Source: CAVWSM01 sp963798505
Lineage (GTDB): Bacteria > Actinomycetota > Actinomycetes > Jiangellales > Jiangellaceae
DNA: 64,000 nt
Reading direction: 5' to 3'
Assembly (NCBI GenBank): GCA_963798505.1
Contig: CAWCTX010000018.1
Span: 124,001-188,000, forward strand
In this document: piece after piece, positions 43,843 through 52,486 of the stretch
How the letters are laid out: every line of letters begins with the position of its first letter
How positions within the stretch are numbered: the stretch's first letter is position 1
The notes under the pieces: model-generated
Database searches by the model: none
Told to the model about the DNA's origin: nothing
What the model saw: only the letters and a program-made list of their open reading frames with translations
Position numbers and translations under genes: made by a program

Positions 43843-44919
43843 TCAGGCCGACAGCTCCGCCGCGACGAGCTCGGCGATCTGCGCGGTGTTGAGCGCCGCA
43901 CCCTTGCGCAGGTTGTCGCCGCACAGGAACAGGTCGAGCGCCCGCGGCTCATCGAGCGACTGCCGCACCCGACCGACCCAGGTCGGGTCGGTGCCGACGA
44001 CATCGGCGGGGGTGGGGAACTCGCCGCGCGCCGGGTCGTCGTACAGCACCACGCCGGGGGTGGACCGCAGCGCGTCGTGGGCTGCCTCGACTGGCACCTC
44101 CCGCTCGAAGAGCGCGTGCACGGCCAGCGAGTGCGTCGTCACGACCGGCACCCGCACACAGGTCGCCGACACGCGCAGGCCGGGCAGCCCGAGGATCTTG
44201 CGCGACTCGTTGCGGACCTTGAGCTCCTCGCTCGACCAGCCGTCGTCCTTGAGCGATCCGGCCCACGGCACGACGTTGAGCGCCAGCGGAGCGGGGAACG
44301 GGCCGAGGTCCTCGCCGACGACCCGGCGCACGTCACCGGGGTGCGTGCCCAGCTCGCGGTTGCCGGCGACCTTGGCGATCTGGTCGTGCAGTGCGTCGAT
44401 GCCCGCCTGCCCCGCACCGGAGGCGGCCTGGTAGGACGCCACGACGAGCTCCTCGAGCCCGAACTCGGCGTGCAGCGCACCCATCGCCACGATCATCGAC
44501 AGCGTCGTGCAGTTGGGGTTGGCGATGATGCCGCGCGGCCGGAGCCGTGCTGCGGCGGCGTTGACCTCGGGCACCACGAGCGGCACGTCGTGGTCCATCC
44601 GGAAGGCACCGGAGTTGTCGACCGCCACGGCGCCGCGCGCCGCCGCCACCGGCGCCCACTGGGCCGACACCTCGTCGGGCACGTCGAACATGGCGACATC
44701 GATGCCGTCGAACGCCTCCTCGGACAGCGCCACGACCTCGAGCTCCTCGCCGCGGCACACCAGCTTGCGGCCGGCCGAGCGCGGCGAGGCGATGAGGCGG
44801 ATCTCCCCCCAGACGTCCTCGCGCGTCGACAGCAGCTCGAGCATCACGGTGCCGACAGCGCCGGTGGCACCGACGACCGCCAGGCTGGGCTTACGCGTGC
44901 GGTTGCGATGCGCGCTCAC
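43843..44919 (-). CDS. asd: Aspartate-semialdehyde dehydrogenase
   Basis: A 358-residue enzyme reducing aspartyl phosphate to aspartate semialdehyde with NADPH. The nucleotide-binding loop is VVGATGAVGTVMLELL, the catalytic Cys137 lies in IIANPNCTTLSMIVAM, SYQAASGAGQAGI is the phosphate-binding segment, and the catalytic His is in VPVVTTHSLAVHALFE. GTG 44919 overlaps the aspartokinase stop (GTGA). Together they supply lysine, diaminopimelate, threonine and methionine. The length and motifs are normal. Confidence 0.96.
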   Translation of the reverse strand: MSAHRNRTRKPSLAVVGATGAVGTVMLELLSTREDVWGEIRLIASPRSAGRKLVCRGEELEVVALSEEAFDGIDVAMFDVPDEVSAQWAPVAAARGAVAVDNSGAFRMDHDVPLVVPEVNAAAARLRPRGIIANPNCTTLSMIVAMGALHAEFGLEELVVASYQAASGAGQAGIDALHDQIAKVAGNRELGTHPGDVRRVVGEDLGPFPAPLALNVVPWAGSLKDDGWSSEELKVRNESRKILGLPGLRVSATCVRVPVVTTHSLAVHALFEREVPVEAAHDALRSTPGVVLYDDPARGEFPTPADVVGTDPTWVGRVRQSLDEPRALDLFLCGDNLRKGAALNTAQIAELVAAELSA

Positions 44920-46193
44920 CGGCCGGTTCCTCCGTAGATCACTGCCTCCGTCTGCTCGGCATCAAGATCGAACGCCGTGTGCGCGGCGGCGACCGCGGCA
45001 TCGACGTCGTCAGAGCGAACAACTACGGAGATGCGGATCTCCGACGTGGAGATCATCTCTATATTGACTCCCGCCTTGGCCAGGGCGCCGAAGAAATCCG
45101 CAGAAACCCCAGGGTGGCTGCGCATTCCCGCGCCCACCAGCGACACCTTGCCGATCTTGTCGTCGAGCCGCACCGCGGTGAAGCCGACCTGCTCACGGAT
45201 CGACTCCAGTGCCAGCTGAGCGGTCGGACCGTCGGACTTGGGCAGCGTGAACGAGATGTCCGTACGGCCGGTGCCCTCGGCGGACACGTTCTGCACGATC
45301 ATGTCGATGTTGGTGCCCGCGTCGGCGATGGCGCGGAAGATCGCGGCCGCCTCGCCCACCACATTGGGTACGCCCACGACGGTGATCTTGCTCTCGCTCC
45401 GGTCATGGGCGACGCCCGAGATGATCGGCTGCTCCACAGGTGCTCCGTCCTTCGATTCGTACGACGCCACGACCCAGGTGCCCTCGAGGGAGGAGAAGCT
45501 GGATCGGACGTGGATAGGCAGGTTGAAGCGACGCGCGTACTCGACGCAGCGCAGGTGCAGGACCTTGGCGCCGCAGGCCGCCATCTCCAGCATCTCCTCG
45601 AAGGTGATGCGAGACAGGCGCCGGGCGGTCGGGACGATGCGGGGGTCGGCGCTGAACACGCCGTCGACATCGGTGTAGATCTCGCACACCGCGGCCTCGA
45701 GTGCGGCGGCCAGCGCGACGGCGGTCGTGTCGGAGCCGCCGCGCCCGAGCGTGGTGATGTCCTTGCTGTCCTGGCTCACGCCCTGGAATCCCGCGACGAT
45801 AGGGATCGCGCCGTCGTCGAGCGCGTCCTGGATGCGGCTGGGCGTGACGTCGATGATGCGTGCCTTGCCATGGGTCGCGTCGGTGATCACACCGGCCTGG
45901 CTGCCGGTGAACGACCGGGCGACGTGGTCGCGGCGGGCGATGGCCATCGCGAGCAGCGCCATGGAGATGCGCTCGCCGGCAGTGAGCAGCATGTCGAGCT
46001 CGCGGCCCGGCGGGTCGTCACTCACCCGCTCCGCCAGGTCGAGCAGCTCGTCGGTGGTGTCGCCCATCGCCGAAACGATCACGACGACCTGGTGCCCGGC
46101 TTCCTTGGTGGCGACGATACGGGCGGCCACACGCTTGATGGCTTCTGCGTCGGCTAAGGACGATCCGCCGTACTTCTGGACGACCAGGGCCAC
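44916..46193 (-). CDS. lysC: Aspartokinase, alpha subunit with internal beta start
   Basis: A 425-residue aspartokinase of the Corynebacterium LysC type. The catalytic domain has VVQKYGGSSLADAEAIKRVA, LTAGERISMALLAMAI, GFQGVSQDSKDITTLGRGGS and EIYTDVDGVFSADPRIVP. Two ACT domains follow, with ITVVGVPNVVGEAAAIFRAI and VSLVGAGMRSHPGVSADFFG. GTG 46193 has a GGAGGG site; the open frame upstream has no homology. An internal GTG at 45437 (VEQPIISGVAHDRSE), with GGAG five bases ahead, matches the start of the separately translated beta subunit known from C. glutamicum and B. subtilis, giving coordinates 44916-45437. Feedback control by lysine and threonine is expected. Confidence 0.94.
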   Translation of the reverse strand: MALVVQKYGGSSLADAEAIKRVAARIVATKEAGHQVVVIVSAMGDTTDELLDLAERVSDDPPGRELDMLLTAGERISMALLAMAIARRDHVARSFTGSQAGVITDATHGKARIIDVTPSRIQDALDDGAIPIVAGFQGVSQDSKDITTLGRGGSDTTAVALAAALEAAVCEIYTDVDGVFSADPRIVPTARRLSRITFEEMLEMAACGAKVLHLRCVEYARRFNLPIHVRSSFSSLEGTWVVASYESKDGAPVEQPIISGVAHDRSESKITVVGVPNVVGEAAAIFRAIADAGTNIDMIVQNVSAEGTGRTDISFTLPKSDGPTAQLALESIREQVGFTAVRLDDKIGKVSLVGAGMRSHPGVSADFFGALAKAGVNIEMISTSEIRISVVVRSDDVDAAVAAAHTAFDLDAEQTEAVIYGGTGR

Positions 46194-46388
46194 GGCCGGT
46201 AACCCTCCAGTGCTCGACAAGACCCCGCTAGCCGGGATGTCCGTCGAGTCTAACGAGCACGATGGAGGCCCTCGGGGATGTCCGGTTTGTGGGACGTCCG
46301 TCTCGGTCGGTGAACATCGGGACAATTTCACGTTCCTGCCGGATCGACGGTCTAGGCTGCCGCCACCGACCGAGCCCTGGAGGAAAGC

Positions 46389-47306
46389 GTGAGCGGCGGC
46401 ATCGTGGCCCACGGCGTGCGGCGCACCTTCGGCGACGTGGTCGCCGTCGACCACATGGATCTCACCGCCAGGCCCGGCGAGGTCACGGCGCTCGTCGGAC
46501 CCAACGGCTCGGGCAAGACGACGTTGCTTCTGATGCTGGCGACGCTTCTGCGGCCCGACTCCGGCGAGATCGATGTCGCCGGATTCGACACCGTCCACGA
46601 AGCGACAGCCGTGCGCGAGGCGATGGGCTGGATGCCGGACGTGTTCGGCGTCTACGAGTCGCTCACCGCGCGGGAGGTGCTGCGGTTCGCGGCCGCGGCC
46701 TACCGCATCGCGCCGGCGGCCGCCGACGCGCGGATCGACGAGCTGCTGGCCCTCGTGCACCTGACGGAGTTCACCGACCGGCCGGTCCACGTGCTGTCTC
46801 GCGGCCAGAAGCAGCGACTCGGCCTGGCTCGCGCGGTGATCCACGACCCCGCCGTCGTCATCCTTGACGAGCCGGCCGCCGGTCTCGACCCACGCAGCCG
46901 GGTCGAGCTGCGTGATCTGCTGCGGCGATGGGCAGCCGAAGGCCGCACCGTCGTCGTCTCCTCGCATGTGCTCGCCGAGCTCGATCACACCGCCGATCGC
47001 GTCGTGTTCGTCTCCCGCGGCCGTACGGTCTCCGAGGAGGCGGTCTCCGATCTGGCCCGCGAGCAGCACCGGCCATGGCGGCTGCGCGCGCTCGACCCGC
47101 CCGAGCTTCTCGCGCGGTTGCAGGCGTACGGCCTGGATCCGCAACCGTCGGCGACTGACGGGTGCGACGTGCTGCTCACGAGCGACGAGGCGGCGGCGGA
47201 TCTGCTGGCACGGCTGCTGGCCGATGGCGTACGCGTTGTCTCGTCCGCGCCGGCCGGCAGCACCCTGGAGACGGCATACCTCGCCATGACGGAGGAGCGG
47301 CGATGA
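46389..47306 (+). CDS. ABC transporter ATP-binding protein
   Basis: A 305-residue ATPase of an ABC-2 type exporter. It has Walker A LVGPNGSGKTTLLLML, Q-loop region MGWMPDVFGVYESLTAREVL, signature VLSRGQKQRLGLARAV, Walker B AVVILDEPAAGLDP and the switch His in VVVSSHVLAELDH. A C-terminal extension of about 85 residues (after DRVVFVSRGRTVSEE) resembles the tail of NatA/CcmA-type subunits. GTG 46389 has GGAGGAAA upstream. It overlaps the permease by four bases (ATGA). Confidence 0.92.
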   Translation: MSGGIVAHGVRRTFGDVVAVDHMDLTARPGEVTALVGPNGSGKTTLLLMLATLLRPDSGEIDVAGFDTVHEATAVREAMGWMPDVFGVYESLTAREVLRFAAAAYRIAPAAADARIDELLALVHLTEFTDRPVHVLSRGQKQRLGLARAVIHDPAVVILDEPAAGLDPRSRVELRDLLRRWAAEGRTVVVSSHVLAELDHTADRVVFVSRGRTVSEEAVSDLAREQHRPWRLRALDPPELLARLQAYGLDPQPSATDGCDVLLTSDEAAADLLARLLADGVRVVSSAPAGSTLETAYLAMTEERR

Positions 47307-48280
47307 GCTGGTGGGGCGTACGCACGATGGCCGAGCAGGAGTTTCGGCTGCGGCTGCGGGCCGGCCGCTGGATCTGGCTGTTGGCAGCCTGGTTCGTGGT
47401 GCTGCTGGGCTTCACGCTGCTGGAGTACTGGGCGCTGGCGGTGTCTGTCGAGGACGAGATCGGCACACCGATGTTCGGCGGGCTCATGCTCTTCGTCCTC
47501 GCCCTCGGGCTCCTCGTGGTGCCCGCACTGACCTGCCAGTCGATCAACGGCGACCGGGAGCGTGGGGTGCTCGCACCCTTGCTGGTGACGTTGCTGACGC
47601 CGCGCGAGATCGCGGTCGGCAAGCTGCTCGCCGCGTGGGGCACCGCCCTGGTCTTCCTGGCGCTGACACTGCCGATGGTGGCGTTCTGCCTGCTCATGGG
47701 CGGCGTCGGCATCAGCCGGGTCGTCGTGACGCTGCTGGTCGTGGCGTTGCTGCTCGGCGCGTTCGCGGCGATCTCGCTCGGTTGGTCGGCCGTCATGGCG
47801 CGTACGACGACGTCGGCGGTCTTGTCCTACCTCACGGTCTTCGCGCTCAGCGTCGGCACGCTCATCGCGTTCGGGCTTGGGCTGGCGATCACCACCACCG
47901 AGGAGACGGTCACCGACGGGGGGCCCGGGACCACGTACACGACGTCCGTGAGTCACTCCGAGCGCGTGTGGTGGCTGCTCGCGCCAAACCCGTTCGTCGT
48001 GCTCGCCGACGCCGCGCCGCGAGTACCGCCCGAGCGTGACCCGGTCACCGGGGCGGTGCAGTCCAACCCGGCCGACCCGCTCGGTGGGATGAGCGAGGCC
48101 GTGCGGTTGCTGCGTGACCCGGAGCAGTTTGACGGGGTCAGCTCCGGCAGCGAGCCGGGACCCGTCTGGCCGTACGGTCTCGCGTTCGATCTGCTGCTCG
48201 GCGCGGGCGGCGTCGCCCTGGCTGTGCGGCGGCTGGAGACGCCGTACGCCAAACTTCCACGCGCGGTGCGAGTGGCCTGA
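47303..48280 (+). CDS. ABC-2 type permease
   Basis: A 325-residue membrane subunit with about six helices: IWLLAAWFVVLLGFTLLEYW, FGGLMLFVLALGLLVVPALT, a CQSINGDRERGVLAPLLVTL loop typical of ABC-2 exporters, then TALVFLALTLPMVAFCLLMG, VVVTLLVVALLLGAFAAISL and VLSYLTVFALSVGTLIAFGL. A long extracytoplasmic loop (about residues 205-290) precedes the last helix. It pairs with the ATPase before it. The exported substrate cannot be predicted. Confidence 0.87.
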   Translation: MSWWGVRTMAEQEFRLRLRAGRWIWLLAAWFVVLLGFTLLEYWALAVSVEDEIGTPMFGGLMLFVLALGLLVVPALTCQSINGDRERGVLAPLLVTLLTPREIAVGKLLAAWGTALVFLALTLPMVAFCLLMGGVGISRVVVTLLVVALLLGAFAAISLGWSAVMARTTTSAVLSYLTVFALSVGTLIAFGLGLAITTTEETVTDGGPGTTYTTSVSHSERVWWLLAPNPFVVLADAAPRVPPERDPVTGAVQSNPADPLGGMSEAVRLLRDPEQFDGVSSGSEPGPVWPYGLAFDLLLGAGGVALAVRRLETPYAKLPRAVRVA

Positions 48281-48286
48281 GCGACG

Positions 48287-48874
48287 TCACGCCTCGACGT
48301 CGAGCGCCTCGCTCGCCGCCTGGGCGAGCAGCTCGTCCTCGGCAATGGCGCCGGCGTCATGCCCGTGCGTGAGCCGGGTGTGCGCGATGAGCGAGAGCAG
48401 CGTGCGCTGGACGGCAAGCGCGGTGTTGCCCCAGTCGGACAGGTAGGAGAACTGCCACCACCACAGGGCCTCGATGACACGGCCGGCCCGGTAGTGCTGA
48501 AGCCCGTGCAGCAGCGCCTGCGCGATGCTCGCCAGGTCGTCGGCGAGCCGGAACCGTGCGGCGCCGCGGTCAGGGTCGATGGGGTCGTGCACCTCGACGT
48601 AGTCGTTGACCGGCGCCAGCAGCGCCGCGAGCCGCTCGCGCAGCTCCTCGAGGTCTGGGTCGTAGCCGGCATCGGGCTCGAACCGCTCGTCGGGGACCAC
48701 GTCGGCGACGGCGCCGAGGCGCCCTCCGGCGAGGCCGAGCTGGCTCACCTCGAGGAGCAGCAGAGACAGGGTGCTCCCCGGGTCGTCGCCGCGGGCGATC
48801 TCGCGCAGGGCCACGAGAAAGCTCTCGATGTGCGCAGCGATGTCATGCGCGAAGTCGTCGTAGTCATCAGACAT
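48287..48874 (-). CDS. DUF5063 protein
   Basis: A 195-residue acidic protein starting MSDDYDDFAHDIAAHIESFL, with QLGLAGGRLGAVADVVPDER, YVEVHDPIDPDRGAARFRLA, the aromatic HYRAGRVIEALWWWQFSYLS and a helical C-terminus. This is the DUF5063 pattern. It follows recR with an 8-base overlap of coding regions, and this linkage is common in actinobacteria. Its function is not known; proximity suggests a link to recombination repair. ATG 48874 was preferred over the upstream GTG/ATG because it matches the family start. Confidence 0.82.
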   Translation of the reverse strand: MSDDYDDFAHDIAAHIESFLVALREIARGDDPGSTLSLLLLEVSQLGLAGGRLGAVADVVPDERFEPDAGYDPDLEELRERLAALLAPVNDYVEVHDPIDPDRGAARFRLADDLASIAQALLHGLQHYRAGRVIEALWWWQFSYLSDWGNTALAVQRTLLSLIAHTRLTHGHDAGAIAEDELLAQAASEALDVEA

Positions 48875-49466
48875 CGAGCAACCGTCTCCCCTCAAAGGCC
48901 CGCCCGAGGGTGACCTCGTCGGCGTACTCCAAGTCGCCGCCCACGGGCAGCCCGCTCGCCAGGCGCGTCACCCGAAGGCCCATCGGCTTGACCAACCTGG
49001 CGAGGTAGGTGGCGGTCGCCTCCCCCTCGAGGTTGGGGTCCGTCGCCAGGATCAGCTCGGTGACCGTGCCGTCGGCGAGCCGCGTCATGAGCTCACGGAT
49101 GCGTAGGTCGTCGGGACCAACGCCCTCGATCGGGCTGATCGCGCCGCCAAGCACGTGGTAGAGGCCGCGGAACTCGCGGGTGCGCTCGATGGCCACCACG
49201 TCCTTGGGCTCCTCAACCACGCAGAGCACGCTCGGGTCGCGGCGCGGGTCGCGGCAGATGCGGCACTGCTCGTCCTCGGCGACGTTGCCGCAGGTCGCGC
49301 AGAACCTGACCTTGTCCTTGACCTCGAGCAGCGCGTGCGCCAGGCGTCGGACGTCAGACGGCTCCGCGGCCAGCAGGTAGAACGCGATGCGCTGCGCGCT
49401 CTTGGGACCGACCCCCGGCAGCCGGCCGAGCTCGTCGATGAGGTCCTGGACGACGCCCTCGTACAC
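48867..49466 (-). CDS. recR: Recombination mediator RecR
   Basis: A 199-residue RecR. The helix-hairpin-helix ELGRLPGVGPKSAQRIAFYL starts the protein, the zinc finger has CATCGN and CRICRD, the Toprim domain covers VLCVVEEPKDVVAIERTREF and LILATDPNLEGEATATYLAR, and the C-terminal Walker-B-like part includes VTRLASGLPVGGDLEYADE. It works with RecO and RecF to load RecA on gapped DNA. GTG 49466 (VYEGVVQDLIDE) is the standard start. It follows ybaB by 7 bases. Confidence 0.96.
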   Translation of the reverse strand: MYEGVVQDLIDELGRLPGVGPKSAQRIAFYLLAAEPSDVRRLAHALLEVKDKVRFCATCGNVAEDEQCRICRDPRRDPSVLCVVEEPKDVVAIERTREFRGLYHVLGGAISPIEGVGPDDLRIRELMTRLADGTVTELILATDPNLEGEATATYLARLVKPMGLRVTRLASGLPVGGDLEYADEVTLGRAFEGRRLLDV

Positions 49467-49473
49467 CTGCGGC

Positions 49474-49842
49474 CTACTGTCCCGGGCCGGCAGCGGGCGG
49501 GTCACCCAGACCGCCCCCGAGGGCACCGCCGAGGCCGCCGAGCCCCTGGGCCAACGGGCCCATGCGCTCCGCGGTGGCCTTGGCGATCTGCTCGCGGGCG
49601 TCGCGGACGGCGGCCAGCACCAGGTCGGCCAGCGTCTCCACGTCGTCGGGGTCGACGACGGACGGGTCGATGTCCAGCGAGGCAAGCTCACCTGCACCGG
49701 TGACCGTGGCCCTGACCAGCCCGCCGCCTGCGGTGCCCGTGACCTGCAGCTCCGCGAGCTCCTGCTGTGCCGTAGCCAGCTGCGCCTGCATCTGCTGGGC
49801 CTGCTGGAGCAGCTCACCGAAGTCCATGCCGCCCGGCAACAT
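49474..49842 (-). CDS. ybaB: YbaB/EbfC nucleoid-associated protein
   Basis: A 122-residue YbaB/EbfC DNA-binding protein. The helical dimer part is MDFGELLQQAQQMQAQLATA, the beta part TVTGAGELASLDIDPSVVDP, and VETLADLVLAAVRDAREQIA follows. The C-terminus is Gly-rich (QGLGGLGGALGGGLGDPPAA). An ATG at 49842 or the internal ATG at 49827 may be the start. It lies between dnaX and recR, the classic bacterial arrangement. Confidence 0.94.
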   Translation of the reverse strand: MLPGGMDFGELLQQAQQMQAQLATAQQELAELQVTGTAGGGLVRATVTGAGELASLDIDPSVVDPDDVETLADLVLAAVRDAREQIAKATAERMGPLAQGLGGLGGALGGGLGDPPAAGPGQ

Positions 49843-49924
49843 TCGCGCTTCTCCTGACGGTCGGGTGCTTGGTCTGGCACGAGCCTACGGCCAGGTGCGG
49901 ACATGGCCGTCGCGGGCCGGGCCG

Positions 49925-51836
49925 TCACTGGCCGTGGTCGATCTCCTGGATCACGGTGGCCCCGAGCGCGCGGGCGAGCAGGTCGTGGTGGGATCCGCCC
50001 TGCTCGTCGATCACCGGGTCGTCGGGGTCGGCTCCGCCGTCGGCCGGGGCGGCGGGCGGCGGTGCAGGCGCGGGGGGCGGGCTGCTCGCCGGCGGTGTGT
50101 TGCGGCGCCCGGCGCCCGGCGGCGCAGCATTGGCTGGCGGCGAGGCACTGTCGGGCTGGGCGCCACCCGTCGCACCGGGGCGACGAGGGCCCGCAGGCGC
50201 CCTGCCGGAGATGGAGGGGTCAGTGACGGCGTCAATGTCCATCTCGACCCCGAAGACGTCCTGCAGCGCGAGCCGGAGCAGCTCGTCATGGCCCGACTTG
50301 GTGAACTGCGCCAGCACACCAGGATTGTCGAATGCGAGCTGCAGCCGCCGGCCGTCGAGACCTACCACTTGAGCCTGCTGGCTGAGCATGATCCACGTGA
50401 CGCGCTTCTTGCGCATGACCGTCTCGAGGACCTCGGGCCACAGGCGGCGAACGTCGGCGACTGTGGGTGCGCTCGCCGCCGGGACGGCTGCGGCGGGAGC
50501 AGGCGCCGGTGCTTGAGCTGCCGGGGCTGTCGGGGCGGTCGGGGCTGTCGACGCTGCGGTCGTCGCTCCGGTCGTCGCCGCCCGCGGCTCCGGCTTCGCT
50601 GGCTCCGGCTTGCTCGGCGTCGCCGGGGTGGGGGGTGACTTGGGTGTGGTTTGCGTCGCGGCCGGCCGGCTCGCCAAACGTGAGCCGTCGCTCGAGCCGG
50701 TCGAGCCGGGCCGCGAGGCCGTCGGTGGAGTCGTCGGCCCCGGGCAGCAGAAGTCGGGCGCAGACGAGCTCGAGCTGAAGCCTGGTCGGCGTGGCGCCCT
50801 TCATCGCGGTGATGCCGGCGTCGACGACGTCGGCAAGCCGTACGAGGTCGGCGGCGCCGAGCCGGCCGGCCTGCGCAGACATCGCCACCATCTCGTCGTC
50901 GGGCAGGTCGAGCAGGCCCTTCTCGGCCGCGTCGGGCACAGACTGCAGGACCAACAGATCGCGGAAGCGCTCCAGCAGGTCCGTGAGAAAGCGACGCGGG
51001 TCATGCCCGGTCTCCATCACCCGGTCGAGCGCCGCGAACACGGTCGCGCCGTCGGAGACGGCGATCGCGTCGACCACCTCGTCGAGCAATGCCGCGTCGG
51101 TGAAGCCGAGCAGCGCATTGGCGAACTCATAGGTGACGCCGTCGGCCCCGGCTCCCGCGATGAGCTGGCCGAGCACCGACTGGGCATCGCGGACCGACCC
51201 AGCGGCCGCCCTTGCCACCAGCGCCAGTGCCGCCGGCTCGATCGTGACGCCCTCCTGCTCACACACCCAGGCGAGGTGTGCCTGCAGCAGCCGGGACGGC
51301 ACCAGCCGGAAGGGGTAGTGATGCGTGCGCGACCTGATCGTCTGGAGGAGCTTGTCGGGGGCGGTCGTCGCGAAGATGAACTTCAGATGCGGCGGTGGCT
51401 CTTCGATGATCTTGAGCAGTGCATTGGCAGCGCCCGGCCCGAGCTGGTGCGCCTCGTCGATGATGTAGACCTTGAACCTCGACGACACCGGCGCGAAGTG
51501 CGCCTTCTCGCGCAAGTCGCGGGCATCGTCGACGAGCCCGTGGGTCGCGGCGTCGAGCTCGATGACGTCCATGCTCCCTGGGCCGTTGGGCGCCAGGTCG
51601 ACGCAGGACCGGCAGATGCCGCAGGGCTCGGGGGTCGGGCCCTTCTCGCAGTTGAGCGACCGGGCCAGGATGCGCGCGCTCGACGTCTTGCCGCACCCCC
51701 GCGGCCCCGAGAACAGATAGGCATGGTGAACCCGGTCGTTGGCCAGCGCCCGGGTCAGCGGCTCCGTGACATGGGTCTGGCCGACCACATCGGCGAACCG
51801 GCCGGGTCGATAGGTGCGATACAGGGCGAGCGACAC
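49925..51836 (-). CDS. dnaX: DNA polymerase III subunits gamma/tau (one frame change)
   Basis: Clamp-loader ATPase, about 636 residues if both frames are joined. The N-terminal part has SLALYRTYRPGRFADVVGQT, P-loop LFSGPRGCGKTSSARILARS, zinc-binding cysteines in CGICRSC, IIDEAHQLGPGAANALLKII and FATTAPDKLLQTIRSRTHHY. At codon ~395 (about 50680) the frame must shift by +1 (ACG TTT G GCG) to reach a Pro/Ala-rich linker and the conserved tau-like C-terminal domain RRLWPEVLETVMRKKRVTWI through ALQDVFGVEMDIDAV. Unshifted reading would end at 50286. Either an extra base in the assembly or a programmed shift explains this; given the other frame breaks here, the first is more likely. Confidence 0.9.
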
Positions 51837-51901
51837 GCAAGGCACCCTAGTGTGCGGCCCCGACACTCGTCCCACCTCATGTGGAAGCGGGCATGAAGGG
51901 A

Positions 51902-51985
51902 CCCCCCGCACACCCGGTAGAGCTCGCCTACCCTTGCTGCCTTCCGGCCCTGGGGGGATTTGGCAAGATGCCGCCGCACGGGGGG
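51902..51985 (-). ncRNA. ffs: Signal recognition particle RNA (4.5S, small type)
   Basis: The minus strand contains the SRP domain IV signature AGGGCCGGAAGGCAGCAAGG with the GGAA tetraloop and symmetric-loop bases. The ends, CCCCCCGTGCGGC and GTGTGCGGGGGG, pair to close the rod. The gene lies between tRNA-Ser and dnaX, its usual place in actinobacteria. The exact ends may be a few bases longer. Confidence 0.93.
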
Positions 51986-52163
51986 TCGGCGACGAGTGTA
52001 CGTGTCGAAACCAGGTGCGCCCAAACCCGGGCCGCGGACTCGGCCATACGAAGGAACCGGGTAACTCCGTGCTCGTATGCGGCCAGAAGTTGCCCCGCTA
52101 AGCGTCGCCGCGCGGAAACGGAACAGGCCAGACCCTCCCGTCATAGGGTCCAGCCTGTCAGCG

Positions 52164-52252
52164 CGGAGGATGCGGGATTCGAACCCGCGAGGGGCTGTTA
52201 ACCCCAACACGATTTCCAATCGTGCGCCCTAGGCCAACTAGGCGAATCCTCC
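52164..52252 (-). tRNA. tRNA-Ser (anticodon GGA)
   Basis: A class II tRNA with acceptor GGAGGAT/ATCCTCC, anticodon arm CACGAT-TGGAAAT-CGTG (anticodon GGA), a long variable arm GTTGGGGTTAACAGCCCCTC and T arm GCGGG TTCGAAT CCCGC. The discriminator is G. Confidence 0.95.
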
Positions 52253-52317
52253 GCGCAGGAGGGTACCCGACGAGCGCCGGTCACCCTGAATCCCCGCTGA
52301 GCCCGGCCGCGGCTATC

Positions 52318-52474
52318 CCGGGTTGTCAGACGGTCAGAGTCATGGGCGATGCCCTGGCCTGCGGGGATGCGCCGCTGAGCGAGTCTGACAGTCTGACAAC
52401 CCGGCTGCCCGCTAGAGCCGTCAGACCCGCGACCGCGTTCGGGCAGGTCAGCGGTTCTGACATTCTGACAAGCC
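52318..52474. repeat. Inverted repeat with TCTGACA units between tRNA-Ser and the HerA-like gene
   Basis: Arms of 24 bases (52318-52341 and 52381-52404, two mismatches) begin CCGGGTTGTCAGAC and enclose a 39-base loop. The right-arm core TCTGACAGTCTGACAA recurs, with 17 of 19 bases, as TCTGACATTCTGACAAGCC near 52456-52474. The region lies 13 bases before the HerA-like stop and may form its terminator. Confidence 0.55.
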
Positions 52475-52486
52475 GCCGCAGCCGAT

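Noticed and set aside
46194..47144. N-terminal extension of the aspartokinase frame by 317 codons
   Set aside because: The extension runs antisense through the ABC ATPase gene and has no homology; the GTG at 46193 has a good ribosome-binding site and gives the standard start.
52318..52474. CRISPR array
   Set aside because: Only two to three short TCTGACA units with irregular spacing and mixed orientation, and no cas genes. No other region has regular spaced repeats.
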